Shown here: positions 14,899-22,700 of the stretch, piece after piece
Numbering within the stretch: the first letter of the stretch is position 1
How the letters are laid out: every line of letters starts with the position of its first letter
Assembly: GCA_018062725.1 (NCBI GenBank)
Contig: JAGORP010000015.1
Span: 1 to 28,618 of the forward strand
Direction: 5' to 3'
Length of the DNA: 28,618 bases
Origin: Flavobacterium sp.
Lineage (GTDB): Bacteria > Bacteroidota > Bacteroidia > Flavobacteriales > Flavobacteriaceae
The notes under the pieces: generated by a model
The model's input: the letters and a program-made list of their open reading frames with translations, nothing else
The model's database searches: none
What the model was told of the DNA's origin: nothing
Translations under genes and position numbers: made by a program

Positions 14899-15750
14899 TT
14901 AATAGTCTAATTCGCCTCCAACGTTATAGTTTTGTGCCAATGCATTTGCCAATTGCTCGTCATTTGGCGCTTTTCCGTGCCAAGCGTGCGTGTGCATCAT
15001 ATAATCAACACCGTTACCCATTTCGGTATGCAATAACACACAAACTGGTTTTCCTTTTCCAGTTCTCGATTTGGCTTCGTTCATTCCGGCTAAAATGGCC
15101 TCGATGTTATTGCCTTCTAAAATTTCTAAAACATCCCAATCAAAGGCTTCAAATTTGGCACGTAAACTTCCCATGTTTAACACTTCATCAGTAGAACCAT
15201 CAATTTGTTTTCCGTTTAAATCCACTGTTGCAATAAGGTTGTCTACTTTTTTGGCAGAAGCATACATAATGGCTTCCCAATTTTGACCTTCTTGTAATTC
15301 GCCATCTCCGTGTAAGGAATAAATTAAGTTGCTGTCGTTGTTGAGTTTTTTGGCTTGAGCTGCACCGATTGCAACAGATAAGCCTTGACCTAACGAACCC
15401 GATGCCATACGAATTCCGGGTAAACCTTCGTGTGTCGTTGGATGACCTTGCAACCTCGAATTTAGTTTTCTGAAAGTCGCTAATTCACTTACCGGAAAAT
15501 AGCCGCTTCGAGCTAAAACGCTGTAAAAAACAGGTGAGATATGACCGTTGGAAAGGAAGAAAAGATCTTCGCCTATTCCGTTCATATCAAACCCTTCTTT
15601 ACGGTTTAAAATTTTGAAATAAAGTGTAACAAAGAATTCAGCACATCCTAAAGAACCTCCGGGATGACCTGAATTTACGGCATGAACCATGCGAAGAATG
15701 TCTCTTCGAACTTGGGTTGTTACGTCGTTTAGTTGTTGTGTGTTGGACAT
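14899..15750 (-). CDS. Transketolase, N-terminal subunit
   Basis: The 283-residue thiamine-diphosphate-binding subunit of the split transketolase. The early His motif is SGHPGGSLG (about 28-36). The TPP motif begins with HGDGELQEGQNWEA (about 146-159) and is completed by ATVDLNGKQIDG (about 173-184), which binds the diphosphate through Mg. ASGSLGQGLS is also typical. The gene has a good promoter 27 nt upstream (15,777-15,808). It is the first gene of the two-gene operon that ends at the palindromic terminator. Confidence 0.92.
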   Translation of the reverse strand: MSNTQQLNDVTTQVRRDILRMVHAVNSGHPGGSLGCAEFFVTLYFKILNRKEGFDMNGIGEDLFFLSNGHISPVFYSVLARSGYFPVSELATFRKLNSRLQGHPTTHEGLPGIRMASGSLGQGLSVAIGAAQAKKLNNDSNLIYSLHGDGELQEGQNWEAIMYASAKKVDNLIATVDLNGKQIDGSTDEVLNMGSLRAKFEAFDWDVLEILEGNNIEAILAGMNEAKSRTGKGKPVCVLLHTEMGNGVDYMMHTHAWHGKAPNDEQLANALAQNYNVGGELDY

Positions 15751-15776
15751 TTTTTGTAGTTAAAAATTTGATGTCG

Positions 15777-15808
15777 CAAAAGTAGCAGTAATTTTAAAGG
15801 TTGGCAAA
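15777..15808 (-). promoter_or_regulatory. Promoter of the transketolase operon
   Basis: Minus-strand -33 box TTTG (15,805-15,808), exactly 20 nt spacer, then TACTTTTG (15,777-15,784) matching the TAnnTTTG -7 consensus. It ends 26 nt before the ATG. Confidence 0.7.
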
Positions 15809-15868
15809 TGTATTCAAAACAAGTTATTAAAGGTTTTAAACAAAATAAAAGGGGTTTTTTGTAATTTC

Positions 15869-15896
15869 GTAGGGACAGGTCGCGACCTGTCCGTAC
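15869..15896. repeat. REP-like palindrome upstream of the RAYT gene
   Basis: GTAG (15,869-15,872) is followed directly by the perfect 20-bp palindrome GGACAGGTCGCGACCTGTCC (15,873-15,892) and GTAC. In characterised RAYT systems a GTAG tetranucleotide at the foot of the REP hairpin is recognised by the transposase. The same 28 nt occur at 16,036-16,063. Confidence 0.8.
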
Positions 15897-15927
15897 ACTA
15901 TTTAATCCATTTAAATAATTATAGGCC

Positions 15928-16446
15928 ATGAAAAAAAGAAAAGCGAATAGATTGAAAGGATTTGATTATTCAAAAGATAATTTGTATTTCGTAACAAATT
16001 GTGTCAAAAATAATTTGTGTTGTTTAGGAAAAATAGTAGGGACAGGTCGCGACCTGTCCGTACAAGACCTGTCCGTAAGAGTTGAATTAAATCAATATGG
16101 GTTAATTGTTGAAGAAAGGATTAATTGGTTGATGAATCAATATAATTATGTTGATATCCATAATTATGTTGTTATGCCTAATCATTTTCATTTGATAGTA
16201 GAAATTGATAGCCAAAAAGTTAAGGGATTCGAAATTAAAGTAAAATCACTTTCGAGTTTAATGGGCGCATTGAAAACAACATCTTCTAATCAAATTCACA
16301 ATGCTGGTTTTGAAGATTTTGCTTGGCATCGATCTTTTCATGATTCTATTATAAAAAGCGATAAAGCGTATCAAAACATTTTCAATTATATCGATAATAA
16401 TCCACAAAAGTGGTTTGAAGTTGAGTTTTTTGAAAGAACTTTATAG
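15928..16446 (+). CDS. REP-associated tyrosine transposase (RAYT, Y1/HUH family)
   Basis: A 172-residue IS200-like single-strand endonuclease domain. The HUH motif is in YVVMPNHFHLIVEI (His86, His88), followed by the family's W-H-R-S-F-H-D segment (133-139) and YIDNNPQKW (154-162). The nucleophile is probably Tyr148 in the helix KAYQNIFNYI. RAYTs are domesticated relatives of IS200 transposases that act on REP hairpins beginning with GTAG, and exactly such a hairpin lies 30 nt upstream. Unusually, an identical REP lies inside the gene in phase (residues 37-45, VGTGRDLSV), with a second half-copy giving QDLSV. The insert lies between a beta strand and the next conserved block (ELNQYGLIVEE), so activity may survive. 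It interrupts the backbone between transketolase and tgt. Confidence 0.88.
   Translation: MKKRKANRLKGFDYSKDNLYFVTNCVKNNLCCLGKIVGTGRDLSVQDLSVRVELNQYGLIVEERINWLMNQYNYVDIHNYVVMPNHFHLIVEIDSQKVKGFEIKVKSLSSLMGALKTTSSNQIHNAGFEDFAWHRSFHDSIIKSDKAYQNIFNYIDNNPQKWFEVEFFERTL
16036..16077 (+). repeat. REP copy inside the RAYT coding region
   Basis: Positions 16,036-16,063 are identical to 15,869-15,896, including GTAG and the 20-bp palindrome (16,040-16,059). They are followed by a half-copy GACCTGTCCGTA (16,066-16,077). The whole is 42 nt, or 14 codons, beginning exactly at a codon boundary. Confidence 0.85.
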
Positions 16447-16490
16447 CAGAGATTTAGTTGTTTTGAGGCTTATTTTCGTAGTTGCTCTGC

Positions 16491-16575
16491 GCGTGAGTGA
16501 TAGCAGCGGCATCCTTTTGTGGAACGCAGTGGAGCAAAAGATAGAGCGAATAGCACGACCCAACGGGGCACGCCC
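16491..16575. repeat. GC-rich intergenic repeat upstream of tgt
   Basis: The stretch is markedly richer in GC than its surroundings. It has an internal stem CTTTTG (16,514-16,519) / CAAAAG (16,535-16,540) enclosing a GGAACGCAGTGGAG loop, and ends in CGGGGCACGCCC. Sequences of this kind (GTGAGTGATAGCAGCGGCAT and so on) are, from memory, dispersed widely in flavobacterial intergenic regions; this window has only the one copy. Confidence 0.55.
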
Positions 16576-16646
16576 AAATAGTTCGCCATTAAATTCAAAT
16601 TTGTTAAATAAAATCCTAAATGATAATGCCAAAATTCTAAATAATT

Positions 16647-16654
16647 TATCTTTG
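16647..16654 (+). promoter_or_regulatory. Bacteroidota -7 element of tgt
   Basis: TATCTTTG matches TAnnTTTG and ends 18 nt before the ATG at 16,673. It supports that start over an in-frame upstream one at 16,415 that would overlap the RAYT gene. Confidence 0.55.
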
Positions 16655-16672
16655 CCGTCCATAAACGACAAA

Positions 16673-17803
16673 ATGAAATTCGATTTACTTCAGAAAGACC
16701 CTAATTCCAAAGCCAGAGCAGGAAAAATAACCACCGATCACGGCGTAATTGAAACACCTATTTTTATGCCCGTTGGAACCGTTGCTTCGGTAAAAGGCGT
16801 GCACCAACGTGAGTTGAAAGAAGAAATCAATCCCGATATTATTTTAGGAAATACCTATCATTTGTATTTGCGTCCGCAGACAGCCATTTTAGAACAAGCT
16901 GGCGGTTTGCATAAATTTATGAATTGGGACAGAAATATTCTAACCGATTCGGGTGGATATCAAGTGTATTCGCTTTCCGCCAATCGAAAAATTAAGGAAG
17001 AAGGCGTAAAGTTTAAATCGCACATCGACGGTTCGTACCACGTTTTTACTCCTGAAAACGTAATGGAAATTCAGCGGACCATTGGTGCTGATATTATCAT
17101 GGCATTTGACGAATGTACGCCGTATCCTTGTGATTACCGTTACGCGCAACGCAGTATGCACATGACGCACCGTTGGTTGGATCGCTGCATTACTCATTTG
17201 GATAAATTGCCTTTTAAATATGGATTTGAGCAAACGTTTTTTCCAATTGTTCAAGGAAGTACGTACAAAGATTTACGTCAACAATCGGCCGAATATATTG
17301 CCAATTCGGGTCAACAAGGAAATGCAATCGGCGGATTATCAGTTGGTGAACCAGCCGAAGAAATGTACGCGATGACCGAAGTAGTGTGTGAAATTCTTCC
17401 TGAAGATAAACCGCGTTATTTGATGGGTGTGGGAACTCCGATTAATATTTTGGAAAATATTGCCCTCGGAATTGATATGTTTGATTGCGTAATGCCGACA
17501 CGAAATGCCCGTAATGGAATGTTGTTCACGGCACACGGAACCATCAATATTAAAAATAAAAAATGGGAAGCCGATTTTTCTCCTGTAGATGAAATGGGTC
17601 ATACTTTTGTAGATACAGAATACACCAAAGCGTATTTGCGTCACCTTTTTGCCGCCAATGAATATTTAGGAAAGCAAATTGCGACGATTCATAATTTAGG
17701 ATTTTATATGTGGTTGGTTCGTGAAGCTAGAAAGCATATATTAGCGGGAGATTTCCGTCAGTGGAAAGATGTAATGGTAAAACAGATGAGCCAACGATTG
17801 TAA
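16673..17803 (+). CDS. tgt: tRNA-guanine transglycosylase (queuosine pathway), zinc cysteines absent
   Basis: The 376-residue enzyme exchanges G34 of GUN-anticodon tRNAs for the queuosine precursor preQ1. It has the catalytic-site Asp in ILTDSGGYQVYSL (about 91-103), the base-recognition segment MAFDECTPYP (about 143-152), GGLSVGEP (about 222-229), MGVGTP, and the nucleophile region MFDCVMPTRNARNG (about 267-280). The start at 16,673 gives the family's usual N-terminus and follows a -7 element. In bacterial Tgt a C-x-C-x2-C motif plus a distal His binds structural zinc. Here the aligned segment is DEMGHTFVDTEYTKAYLRHL, with Gly, Thr and Asp in place of the three Cys, while the His of TIHNLGFY remains. 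Catalytic residues are intact, so the enzyme is probably active with a changed zinc site. Confidence 0.93.
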   Translation: MKFDLLQKDPNSKARAGKITTDHGVIETPIFMPVGTVASVKGVHQRELKEEINPDIILGNTYHLYLRPQTAILEQAGGLHKFMNWDRNILTDSGGYQVYSLSANRKIKEEGVKFKSHIDGSYHVFTPENVMEIQRTIGADIIMAFDECTPYPCDYRYAQRSMHMTHRWLDRCITHLDKLPFKYGFEQTFFPIVQGSTYKDLRQQSAEYIANSGQQGNAIGGLSVGEPAEEMYAMTEVVCEILPEDKPRYLMGVGTPINILENIALGIDMFDCVMPTRNARNGMLFTAHGTINIKNKKWEADFSPVDEMGHTFVDTEYTKAYLRHLFAANEYLGKQIATIHNLGFYMWLVREARKHILAGDFRQWKDVMVKQMSQRL

Positions 17804-17820
17804 ACAGTAGAAAGTTGGAA

Positions 17821-17882
17821 AGTCAAAAGTCGAAAGCATTTGTTTTCAAGAACTTTAGACTTTAGACTTTAGACTTTAGACT
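17821..17882. repeat. Heptamer tandem repeat with inverted arm
   Basis: Four perfect copies of ACTTTAG (17,852-17,879) followed by ACT. The preceding AGTCAAAAGTCGAAAG (17,821-17,836) is roughly complementary to the repeats, so the whole can fold into a long imperfect hairpin. It lies between tgt and the permease gene, ending 6 nt before the latter's ATG. Confidence 0.7.
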
Positions 17883-17888
17883 AAAAGG

Positions 17889-18974
17889 ATGCTAAAAATA
17901 ATTGACAAATACATATTAAAACGCTATTTAACCACTTTCTCAGTGATGTTATTGATGTTTATTCCAATTGGGATAGTTATCGATGTGTCGGAAAAGGTGA
18001 ATAAAATGATTGAGAATAAAGTACCGTTTAAGCAGATTGCTTTGTATTATGTAGACTTTACTATTTATTTTGCCAACATCTTATTTCCTATATTTTTATT
18101 TCTGTCCATTATTTGGTTTACTTCGAAGTTGGCCAATAATACTGAAATTATTGCCATACTGAGTTCGGGAATTTCGTTTACCCGTTTTTTGCGTCCGTAT
18201 ATTATTGGTGCGGTATTTGTCTCCATTTTTGCTTTATTGATGGGAATTTTTTTGGTACCCAAGGCGTCTCAAGGCTTTAAAAATTTTCGATACATGTATT
18301 TGATTGGTGGAGGAAGAAGTGAAGTTCGTGATGACAGTGATGTTTACCGTCAGATTAGTGAAAGCGAATATATTTATGCCAGTCATTTTAACACGGAATC
18401 TAAAATTGCATTTAATTTTTCACTTGAAAAATTCGATAAAGATAAATTGGTATATAAAATAAATGCAAACCAATTACAATGGAATGCAAAAGATAGTACG
18501 TATATAATGTACTATTATAAAAAAAGGAAGATTGGCGAGTTGAATGACGTTATCGAAATGGCAGACAGGAAAGACACCGTTTTTAATTTTGAGATAGAAG
18601 ATTTAACTCCAGTTGTCTACATTGCAGAAACGTTGCCTTACGATGAATTAATTGATTTTATAGAAAAAGAAAAAGCCAGAGGTTCAACCAACATCAACCG
18701 CTATAAGGTCGTGTTGTATAAAAAATTCAGTATTCCAGTTGCGGCTTTTATTTTGACCATTATTGCCGTTTCGGTTTCTTCGATGAAACGACGAGGCGGA
18801 ATGGGAATGAACCTAGCCATCGGAATCATTTTGGCTTTTGCTTTTGTCTTCTTGGATAAAGTATTCGGAGTGTTAGCAGAAAAATCGGCAGCGCCACCTA
18901 TAATAGCTGTTTGGGTTCCTAATTTTGTTTTCGGTATCTTAGCGATCTATTTACTTCGCAATGCTAAACGATAA
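17889..18974 (+). CDS. LptF/LptG-family permease (YjgP/YjgQ)
   Basis: The 361-residue inner-membrane protein has three N-terminal TM segments (about 12-35, 55-78 and 98-122) and three C-terminal ones (about 275-292, 300-320 and 330-356). A beta-rich periplasmic domain of about 150 residues lies between them. That is the LptF/LptG layout, in which the domain is a beta-jellyroll receiving lipopolysaccharide from the transporter core. The start motif DKYILKRYLTTF is typical. LptF/LptG with LptB extract LPS from the inner membrane. Whether this is the F or G paralogue cannot be decided from sequence alone. The end overlaps the transporter gene by 14 nt. Confidence 0.85.
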   Translation: MLKIIDKYILKRYLTTFSVMLLMFIPIGIVIDVSEKVNKMIENKVPFKQIALYYVDFTIYFANILFPIFLFLSIIWFTSKLANNTEIIAILSSGISFTRFLRPYIIGAVFVSIFALLMGIFLVPKASQGFKNFRYMYLIGGGRSEVRDDSDVYRQISESEYIYASHFNTESKIAFNFSLEKFDKDKLVYKINANQLQWNAKDSTYIMYYYKKRKIGELNDVIEMADRKDTVFNFEIEDLTPVVYIAETLPYDELIDFIEKEKARGSTNINRYKVVLYKKFSIPVAAFILTIIAVSVSSMKRRGGMGMNLAIGIILAFAFVFLDKVFGVLAEKSAAPPIIAVWVPNFVFGILAIYLLRNAKR

Positions 18975-19845
18975 TGTAAAAAGTTATTTACACCTTCATT
19001 TGATCGTATTCATTTGGGGATTTACCGCAATCTTAGGTCGGTTAATTACTCTAGATGCATTGCCGTTGGTGTGGTACCGAATGCTTTTTGCTGTTGGTTT
19101 TATATTTATTTACATACGATACAAAAAAATCGGAATCAAAATTCCGCGAACCATGATACTCAAATTTTTGGTCGCCGGATTAATTATCGCCTTGCATTGG
19201 TTTACTTTTTTCAGGGCTATTAAGGTCTCCAATGTTTCGATAACCTTGGCATGCTTATCTACAGGTGCTTTTTTTACGTCGTTGATTGAACCCATATTCT
19301 TTGGGAAGAAAATAGTGTGGTACGAAATTTTTTTCGGAGTTTTGGTGGTACTCGGACTCACCATCATCTTCAATGTCGAAAGTAACTACATCGAAGGCAT
19401 ACTTTTGGCTTTATTGTCAGCATTTTTATCCGCATCTTTTGCGGTAATCAACAGCAAATTTGTTCAAACGTATGATCCGACTGTAATCTCGTATTATGAA
19501 TTGGCTGGCGGCGTTTTGTTTTTTTCTGTTTTCTTGTTGTTTGGTACTAGTTTTAATGCCGAGTTTTTTCAATTATCGTGGGAAGATTTATTGTATTTGC
19601 TGATTCTAAGTTCGGTTTGTACGGCGTATGCGTTCATCGCTTCTACCGCAGTGATGAAATTTTTGAGTCCATATACCGTAATGCTTACCATTAATCTTGA
19701 ACCTATTTACGGCATCATATTAGCGGTTTTAATTTTCAAGGATAAGGAAGAAATGAGTTCCCATTTTTATTTAGGAGCGATGATTATTCTCATCACAGTT
19801 ATACTCAACGGAGTGATTAAAAGCAGAAAAAAAGTGAATAATTAA
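18961..19845 (+). CDS. EamA/DMT-family transporter
   Basis: The 294-residue protein has ten predicted TM segments in two repeats of five, the EamA (drug/metabolite transporter) layout. The N-terminal repeat starts at [19 protein letters not shown], and the second at about residue 150 ([20 protein letters not shown]). A conserved EP motif ([15 protein letters not shown]) is in the ninth segment. The substrate is unknown; relatives export amino acids, nucleotides or metabolites. The ATG lies within the final codons of the permease gene, so translation is coupled. Confidence 0.85.
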   Translation: MLNDNVKSYLHLHLIVFIWGFTAILGRLITLDALPLVWYRMLFAVGFIFIYIRYKKIGIKIPRTMILKFLVAGLIIALHWFTFFRAIKVSNVSITLACLSTGAFFTSLIEPIFFGKKIVWYEIFFGVLVVLGLTIIFNVESNYIEGILLALLSAFLSASFAVINSKFVQTYDPTVISYYELAGGVLFFSVFLLFGTSFNAEFFQLSWEDLLYLLILSSVCTAYAFIASTAVMKFLSPYTVMLTINLEPIYGIILAVLIFKDKEEMSSHFYLGAMIILITVILNGVIKSRKKVNN

Positions 19846-19864
19846 TAGAATTTAATCTACAAAA

Positions 19865-19892
19865 TAGTACATATTATTCTATATTTGTACTA
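19865..19892 (+). promoter_or_regulatory. accA promoter with inverted repeat
   Basis: The -7 element TATATTTG is at 19,880-19,887. It is enclosed by a perfect 7-bp inverted repeat, TAGTACA (19,865-19,871) and TGTACTA (19,886-19,892), that could be an operator overlapping the promoter. It lies 31 nt before the ATG. Confidence 0.5.
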
Positions 19893-19922
19893 CAAACGAA
19901 TACTAAATTATCAATTCAAATT

Positions 19923-20876
19923 ATGGAATATTTAGATTTTGAACTTCCCATTAAAGAGCTTGAAGACCAGTTAGATAAATGTCAGATTATTGGTCAAGAA
20001 TCGGATGTTGATGTTACAAATACATGTAAACAAATTGAAAAGAAACTAGAAGAAACCAAACGAAAAATATACAAAAATTTAACGGCTTGGCAACGCGTTC
20101 AGCTATCGCGGCATCCCAATCGACCGTATACAATGGATCACATTAGAGCATTGTGTGGCGAAACTTTTCTGGAACTTTTTGGCGATAGAGGTTTCAAAGA
20201 TGATAAAGCCATGGTGGGCGGTTTAGGGAAAATTGACGGTCAGTCGTTTATGATTGTAGGTCAACAAAAGGGTTACAACACCAAAACCCGCCAATTTAGA
20301 AATTTCGGTATGGCCAATCCTGAAGGATATCGAAAAGCGTTGCGTTTAATGAAAATGGCTGAAAAATTCGGAATTCCAGTGGTAACTTTTATTGATACTC
20401 CGGGAGCGTATCCTGGTTTGGAAGCTGAAGAACGCGGACAAGGAGAAGCCATTGCTCGTAATATTTTAGAAATGTGCCGATTAAAAGTTCCGATTATTTG
20501 TGTGATTGTTGGAGAAGGCGCATCGGGTGGCGCACTCGGAATTGGAGTTGGCGATCGTGTATTAATGATGGAAAATACGTGGTACTCAGTAATTTCTCCC
20601 GAATCATGTTCATCTATTCTATGGAAAAGTTGGGAATACAAAGAAACTGCGGCTGAAGCATTAAAACTGACTTCAACCGATATGAAGAAGCAAAAATTGG
20701 TCGATGATGTGATTCCGGAACCACTAGGCGGAGCGCACTACGACAGAGAAACTACCTTTAAAACCGTGCAGCAATATATTACTAAAGCGTACAACGAATT
20801 AAAAGATTTATCAACAACTGAGCTAGTAGCGCAGAGAATGGATAAATACAGCAAAATGGGCGAGTATAAAGAGTAA
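19923..20876 (+). CDS. accA: Acetyl-CoA carboxylase carboxyltransferase subunit alpha
   Basis: The 317-residue subunit is of usual length. With AccD it transfers the carboxyl group from biotin to acetyl-CoA, the committed step of fatty-acid synthesis. The N-terminal helical part carries [19 protein letters not shown] (about 54-72). The crotonase-like core has [18 protein letters not shown] (about 158-175), [19 protein letters not shown] (about 196-214) and [14 protein letters not shown] (about 223-236). These are the oxyanion-hole and CoA-binding regions. It has its own promoter and terminator, so it is monocistronic; AccD is not in this window. Confidence 0.95.
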   Translation: MEYLDFELPIKELEDQLDKCQIIGQESDVDVTNTCKQIEKKLEETKRKIYKNLTAWQRVQLSRHPNRPYTMDHIRALCGETFLELFGDRGFKDDKAMVGGLGKIDGQSFMIVGQQKGYNTKTRQFRNFGMANPEGYRKALRLMKMAEKFGIPVVTFIDTPGAYPGLEAEERGQGEAIARNILEMCRLKVPIICVIVGEGASGGALGIGVGDRVLMMENTWYSVISPESCSSILWKSWEYKETAAEALKLTSTDMKKQKLVDDVIPEPLGGAHYDRETTFKTVQQYITKAYNELKDLSTTELVAQRMDKYSKMGEYKE

Positions 20877-20897
20877 AATAGTATAAAATCTGTTCCA

Positions 20898-20930
20898 ACC
20901 GTCTCGTCAATAACGAGGCGGTTTTTTTTT
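20898..20930 (+). terminator. accA terminator
   Basis: ACCGTCTCGT (20,898-20,907) pairs with ACGAGGCGGT (20,913-20,922) with one wobble and runs into a T tract. Confidence 0.85.
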
Positions 20931-21017
20931 ACTTGTTAACAAAAAACATTTAGTTGTCAACAAAAAATCGTAATAACTTACCCTCAGAAAAAATCTAAAA
21001 ATGGTTACTTTCGCTCT

Positions 21018-22556
21018 ATGGAAAATGTGAAGAATATAAACCCAATAAAAGTTGATAAAACAACTATAATAAACCTTGAACGAGGAAAGTTGCCGCCACA
21101 AGCGCTCGACCTTGAGGAAGCAGTTTTGGGTGCGATGATGATTGATAAAAAAGGTGTAGATGAAGTAATTGATATCCTTCAGTCGGATGCTTTTTACAAA
21201 GACGCACACAAGCACATTTTTGAGGCTATTTTTCAGTTATTCACAGATTCTCAGCCTATTGACTTATTAACAGTTTCCTCACAGTTAAAAAAGAACGCTA
21301 AATTAGAATTGGCTGGAGGCGATTTTTACCTGATTCAACTTACTCAGAAGATTTCGTCTTCTGCGCACATTGAGTTTCACTCGAGAATTATTTTACAAAA
21401 ATACATTCAACGTAGTTTGATCCGAATTTCATCTGAAATTATTGAAGAATCCTACGATGAAACCACCGATGTATTCGATTTGCTCGACAAAGCAGAATCG
21501 AAATTATACGAAGTAACTCAAGGTAACATCAAAAGAAGTTCGGAGACGGCTCAGAGTTTGGTGATACAAGCCAAAAAGAGAATCGAAGAAATAGCCAATA
21601 AAGAAGGCTTATCCGGAATCGCAACAGGTTTCGAGAAATTAGACAAAGTAACTTCGGGTTGGCAACCGTCCGATTTAGTGATTATAGCCGCACGTCCGGG
21701 TATGGGTAAAACTGCATTTGTACTTTCTATGGCGCGAAATATTGCCATCGATTTCGGACATCCAGTTGCCCTTTTTTCGTTGGAGATGTCGTCCGTTCAG
21801 TTGATAACCCGTTTGATTTCATCCGAAACGGGATTGTCGTCCGAAAAACTGCGAACCGGTAAGTTAGAAAAACACGAATGGGAACAGCTTTCGGTGAAAG
21901 TACGTGATCTCGAAAAAGCTCCTTTATACATTGATGATACGCCTTCCTTATCGATTTTCGATTTACGGGCAAAAGCGCGTCGTTTGGCATCGCAACACGG
22001 AATAAAAATTATAATTGTCGATTACCTTCAATTAATGACAGCAGGCGGAAACGGAAAAGGCGGCGGAAACCGTGAGCAAGAAATTTCAACCATTTCACGA
22101 AATTTAAAAGCCTTGGCCAAAGAATTGGAAGTGCCCGTTATTGCACTTTCGCAATTATCGCGTGCTGTGGAAACCCGTGGTTCTAGTAAACGACCTTTAC
22201 TTTCTGATTTACGTGAATCGGGTGCGATTGAGCAAGATGCCGATATTGTGTCGTTCATCTATCGCCCAGAATACTATAAAATTGATGAATGGGACGACGA
22301 CGAACAATCGCCGACTCAAGGTCAAGCTGAATTCATCATCGCCAAACACAGAAATGGTTCGTTGGAAAACATTCGATTGAAATTCATCGGAAATCTCGGT
22401 AAATTTGATAATTTAGAAGATTATGGTGGCGGTTTTGACGATTTGCCTTCTAAAATGAATCACGACGATAACCCTTTTATGACCAAGAACTTACCTTCGC
22501 CCAATGAGGCATTTGGAAGCAATATCAACGACGATGACAGCGATGTTCCGTTTTAA
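21018..22556 (+). CDS. dnaB: Replicative DNA helicase DnaB
   Basis: A hexameric 5'-3' helicase of 512 residues that unwinds DNA at the replication fork. The N-terminal domain is helical, with PPQALDLEEAVLGAMMIDK at about residues 26-44. The RecA-like motor follows, with Walker A RPGMGKTAF (about 226-234), the EMSS motif, Walker B IIIVDYLQLM (about 331-340), ALSQLSR (about 377-383) and the arginine-finger region. The tail after about residue 460 is acidic and low-complexity, as in many Bacteroidota homologues. No intein is seen. A weak TActTTcG at 21,006-21,013 lies very close to the ATG, so its transcript may have little or no leader. Confidence 0.97.
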   Translation: MENVKNINPIKVDKTTIINLERGKLPPQALDLEEAVLGAMMIDKKGVDEVIDILQSDAFYKDAHKHIFEAIFQLFTDSQPIDLLTVSSQLKKNAKLELAGGDFYLIQLTQKISSSAHIEFHSRIILQKYIQRSLIRISSEIIEESYDETTDVFDLLDKAESKLYEVTQGNIKRSSETAQSLVIQAKKRIEEIANKEGLSGIATGFEKLDKVTSGWQPSDLVIIAARPGMGKTAFVLSMARNIAIDFGHPVALFSLEMSSVQLITRLISSETGLSSEKLRTGKLEKHEWEQLSVKVRDLEKAPLYIDDTPSLSIFDLRAKARRLASQHGIKIIIVDYLQLMTAGGNGKGGGNREQEISTISRNLKALAKELEVPVIALSQLSRAVETRGSSKRPLLSDLRESGAIEQDADIVSFIYRPEYYKIDEWDDDEQSPTQGQAEFIIAKHRNGSLENIRLKFIGNLGKFDNLEDYGGGFDDLPSKMNHDDNPFMTKNLPSPNEAFGSNINDDDSDVPF

Positions 22557-22560
22557 TTTA

Positions 22561-22586
22561 AATCCCGACTCAATCGGGATTTTTTA
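22561..22586 (+). terminator. dnaB terminator
   Basis: AATCCCGA (22,561-22,568) pairs perfectly with TCGGGATT (22,574-22,581), followed by T-rich sequence. Confidence 0.85.
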
Positions 22587-22599
22587 TTTTTTACAACCC

Positions 22600-22618
22600 C
22601 GTATTTATACGTGTTTTT
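22600..22618. promoter_or_regulatory. CGTATTTATACG site, copy 1 (upstream of the signalling operon)
   Basis: CGTATTTATACGTGTTTTT, identical over 19 nt to 25,665-25,683. The core is a palindrome CGTAT-TT-ATACG. It sits 26 nt upstream of a TAAATTTT sequence (22,638-22,645, one base off TAnnTTTG). That position, just upstream of the -33 region, is typical for an activator. Confidence 0.55.
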
Positions 22619-22700
22619 TCATAAGAATTTTTAAAACTAAATTTTATATCCTATTTTTATGAAATCTTAACAAAAAACAACAACCAAAACCCTAAAAATT

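Noticed and set aside
14371..15286. Several plus- and minus-strand frames over the transketolase genes
   Set aside because: They are antisense or out-of-frame shadows of two well-supported transketolase subunit genes.
15869..16077. CRISPR array
   Set aside because: Only two full copies plus a half-copy of a palindrome with unequal spacing, one inside a gene; the pattern fits REP elements and not CRISPR.
16415..16672. N-terminal extension of tgt
   Set aside because: It would overlap the RAYT gene and translate an intergenic repeat; the promoter at 16,647 and family alignment place the start at 16,673.
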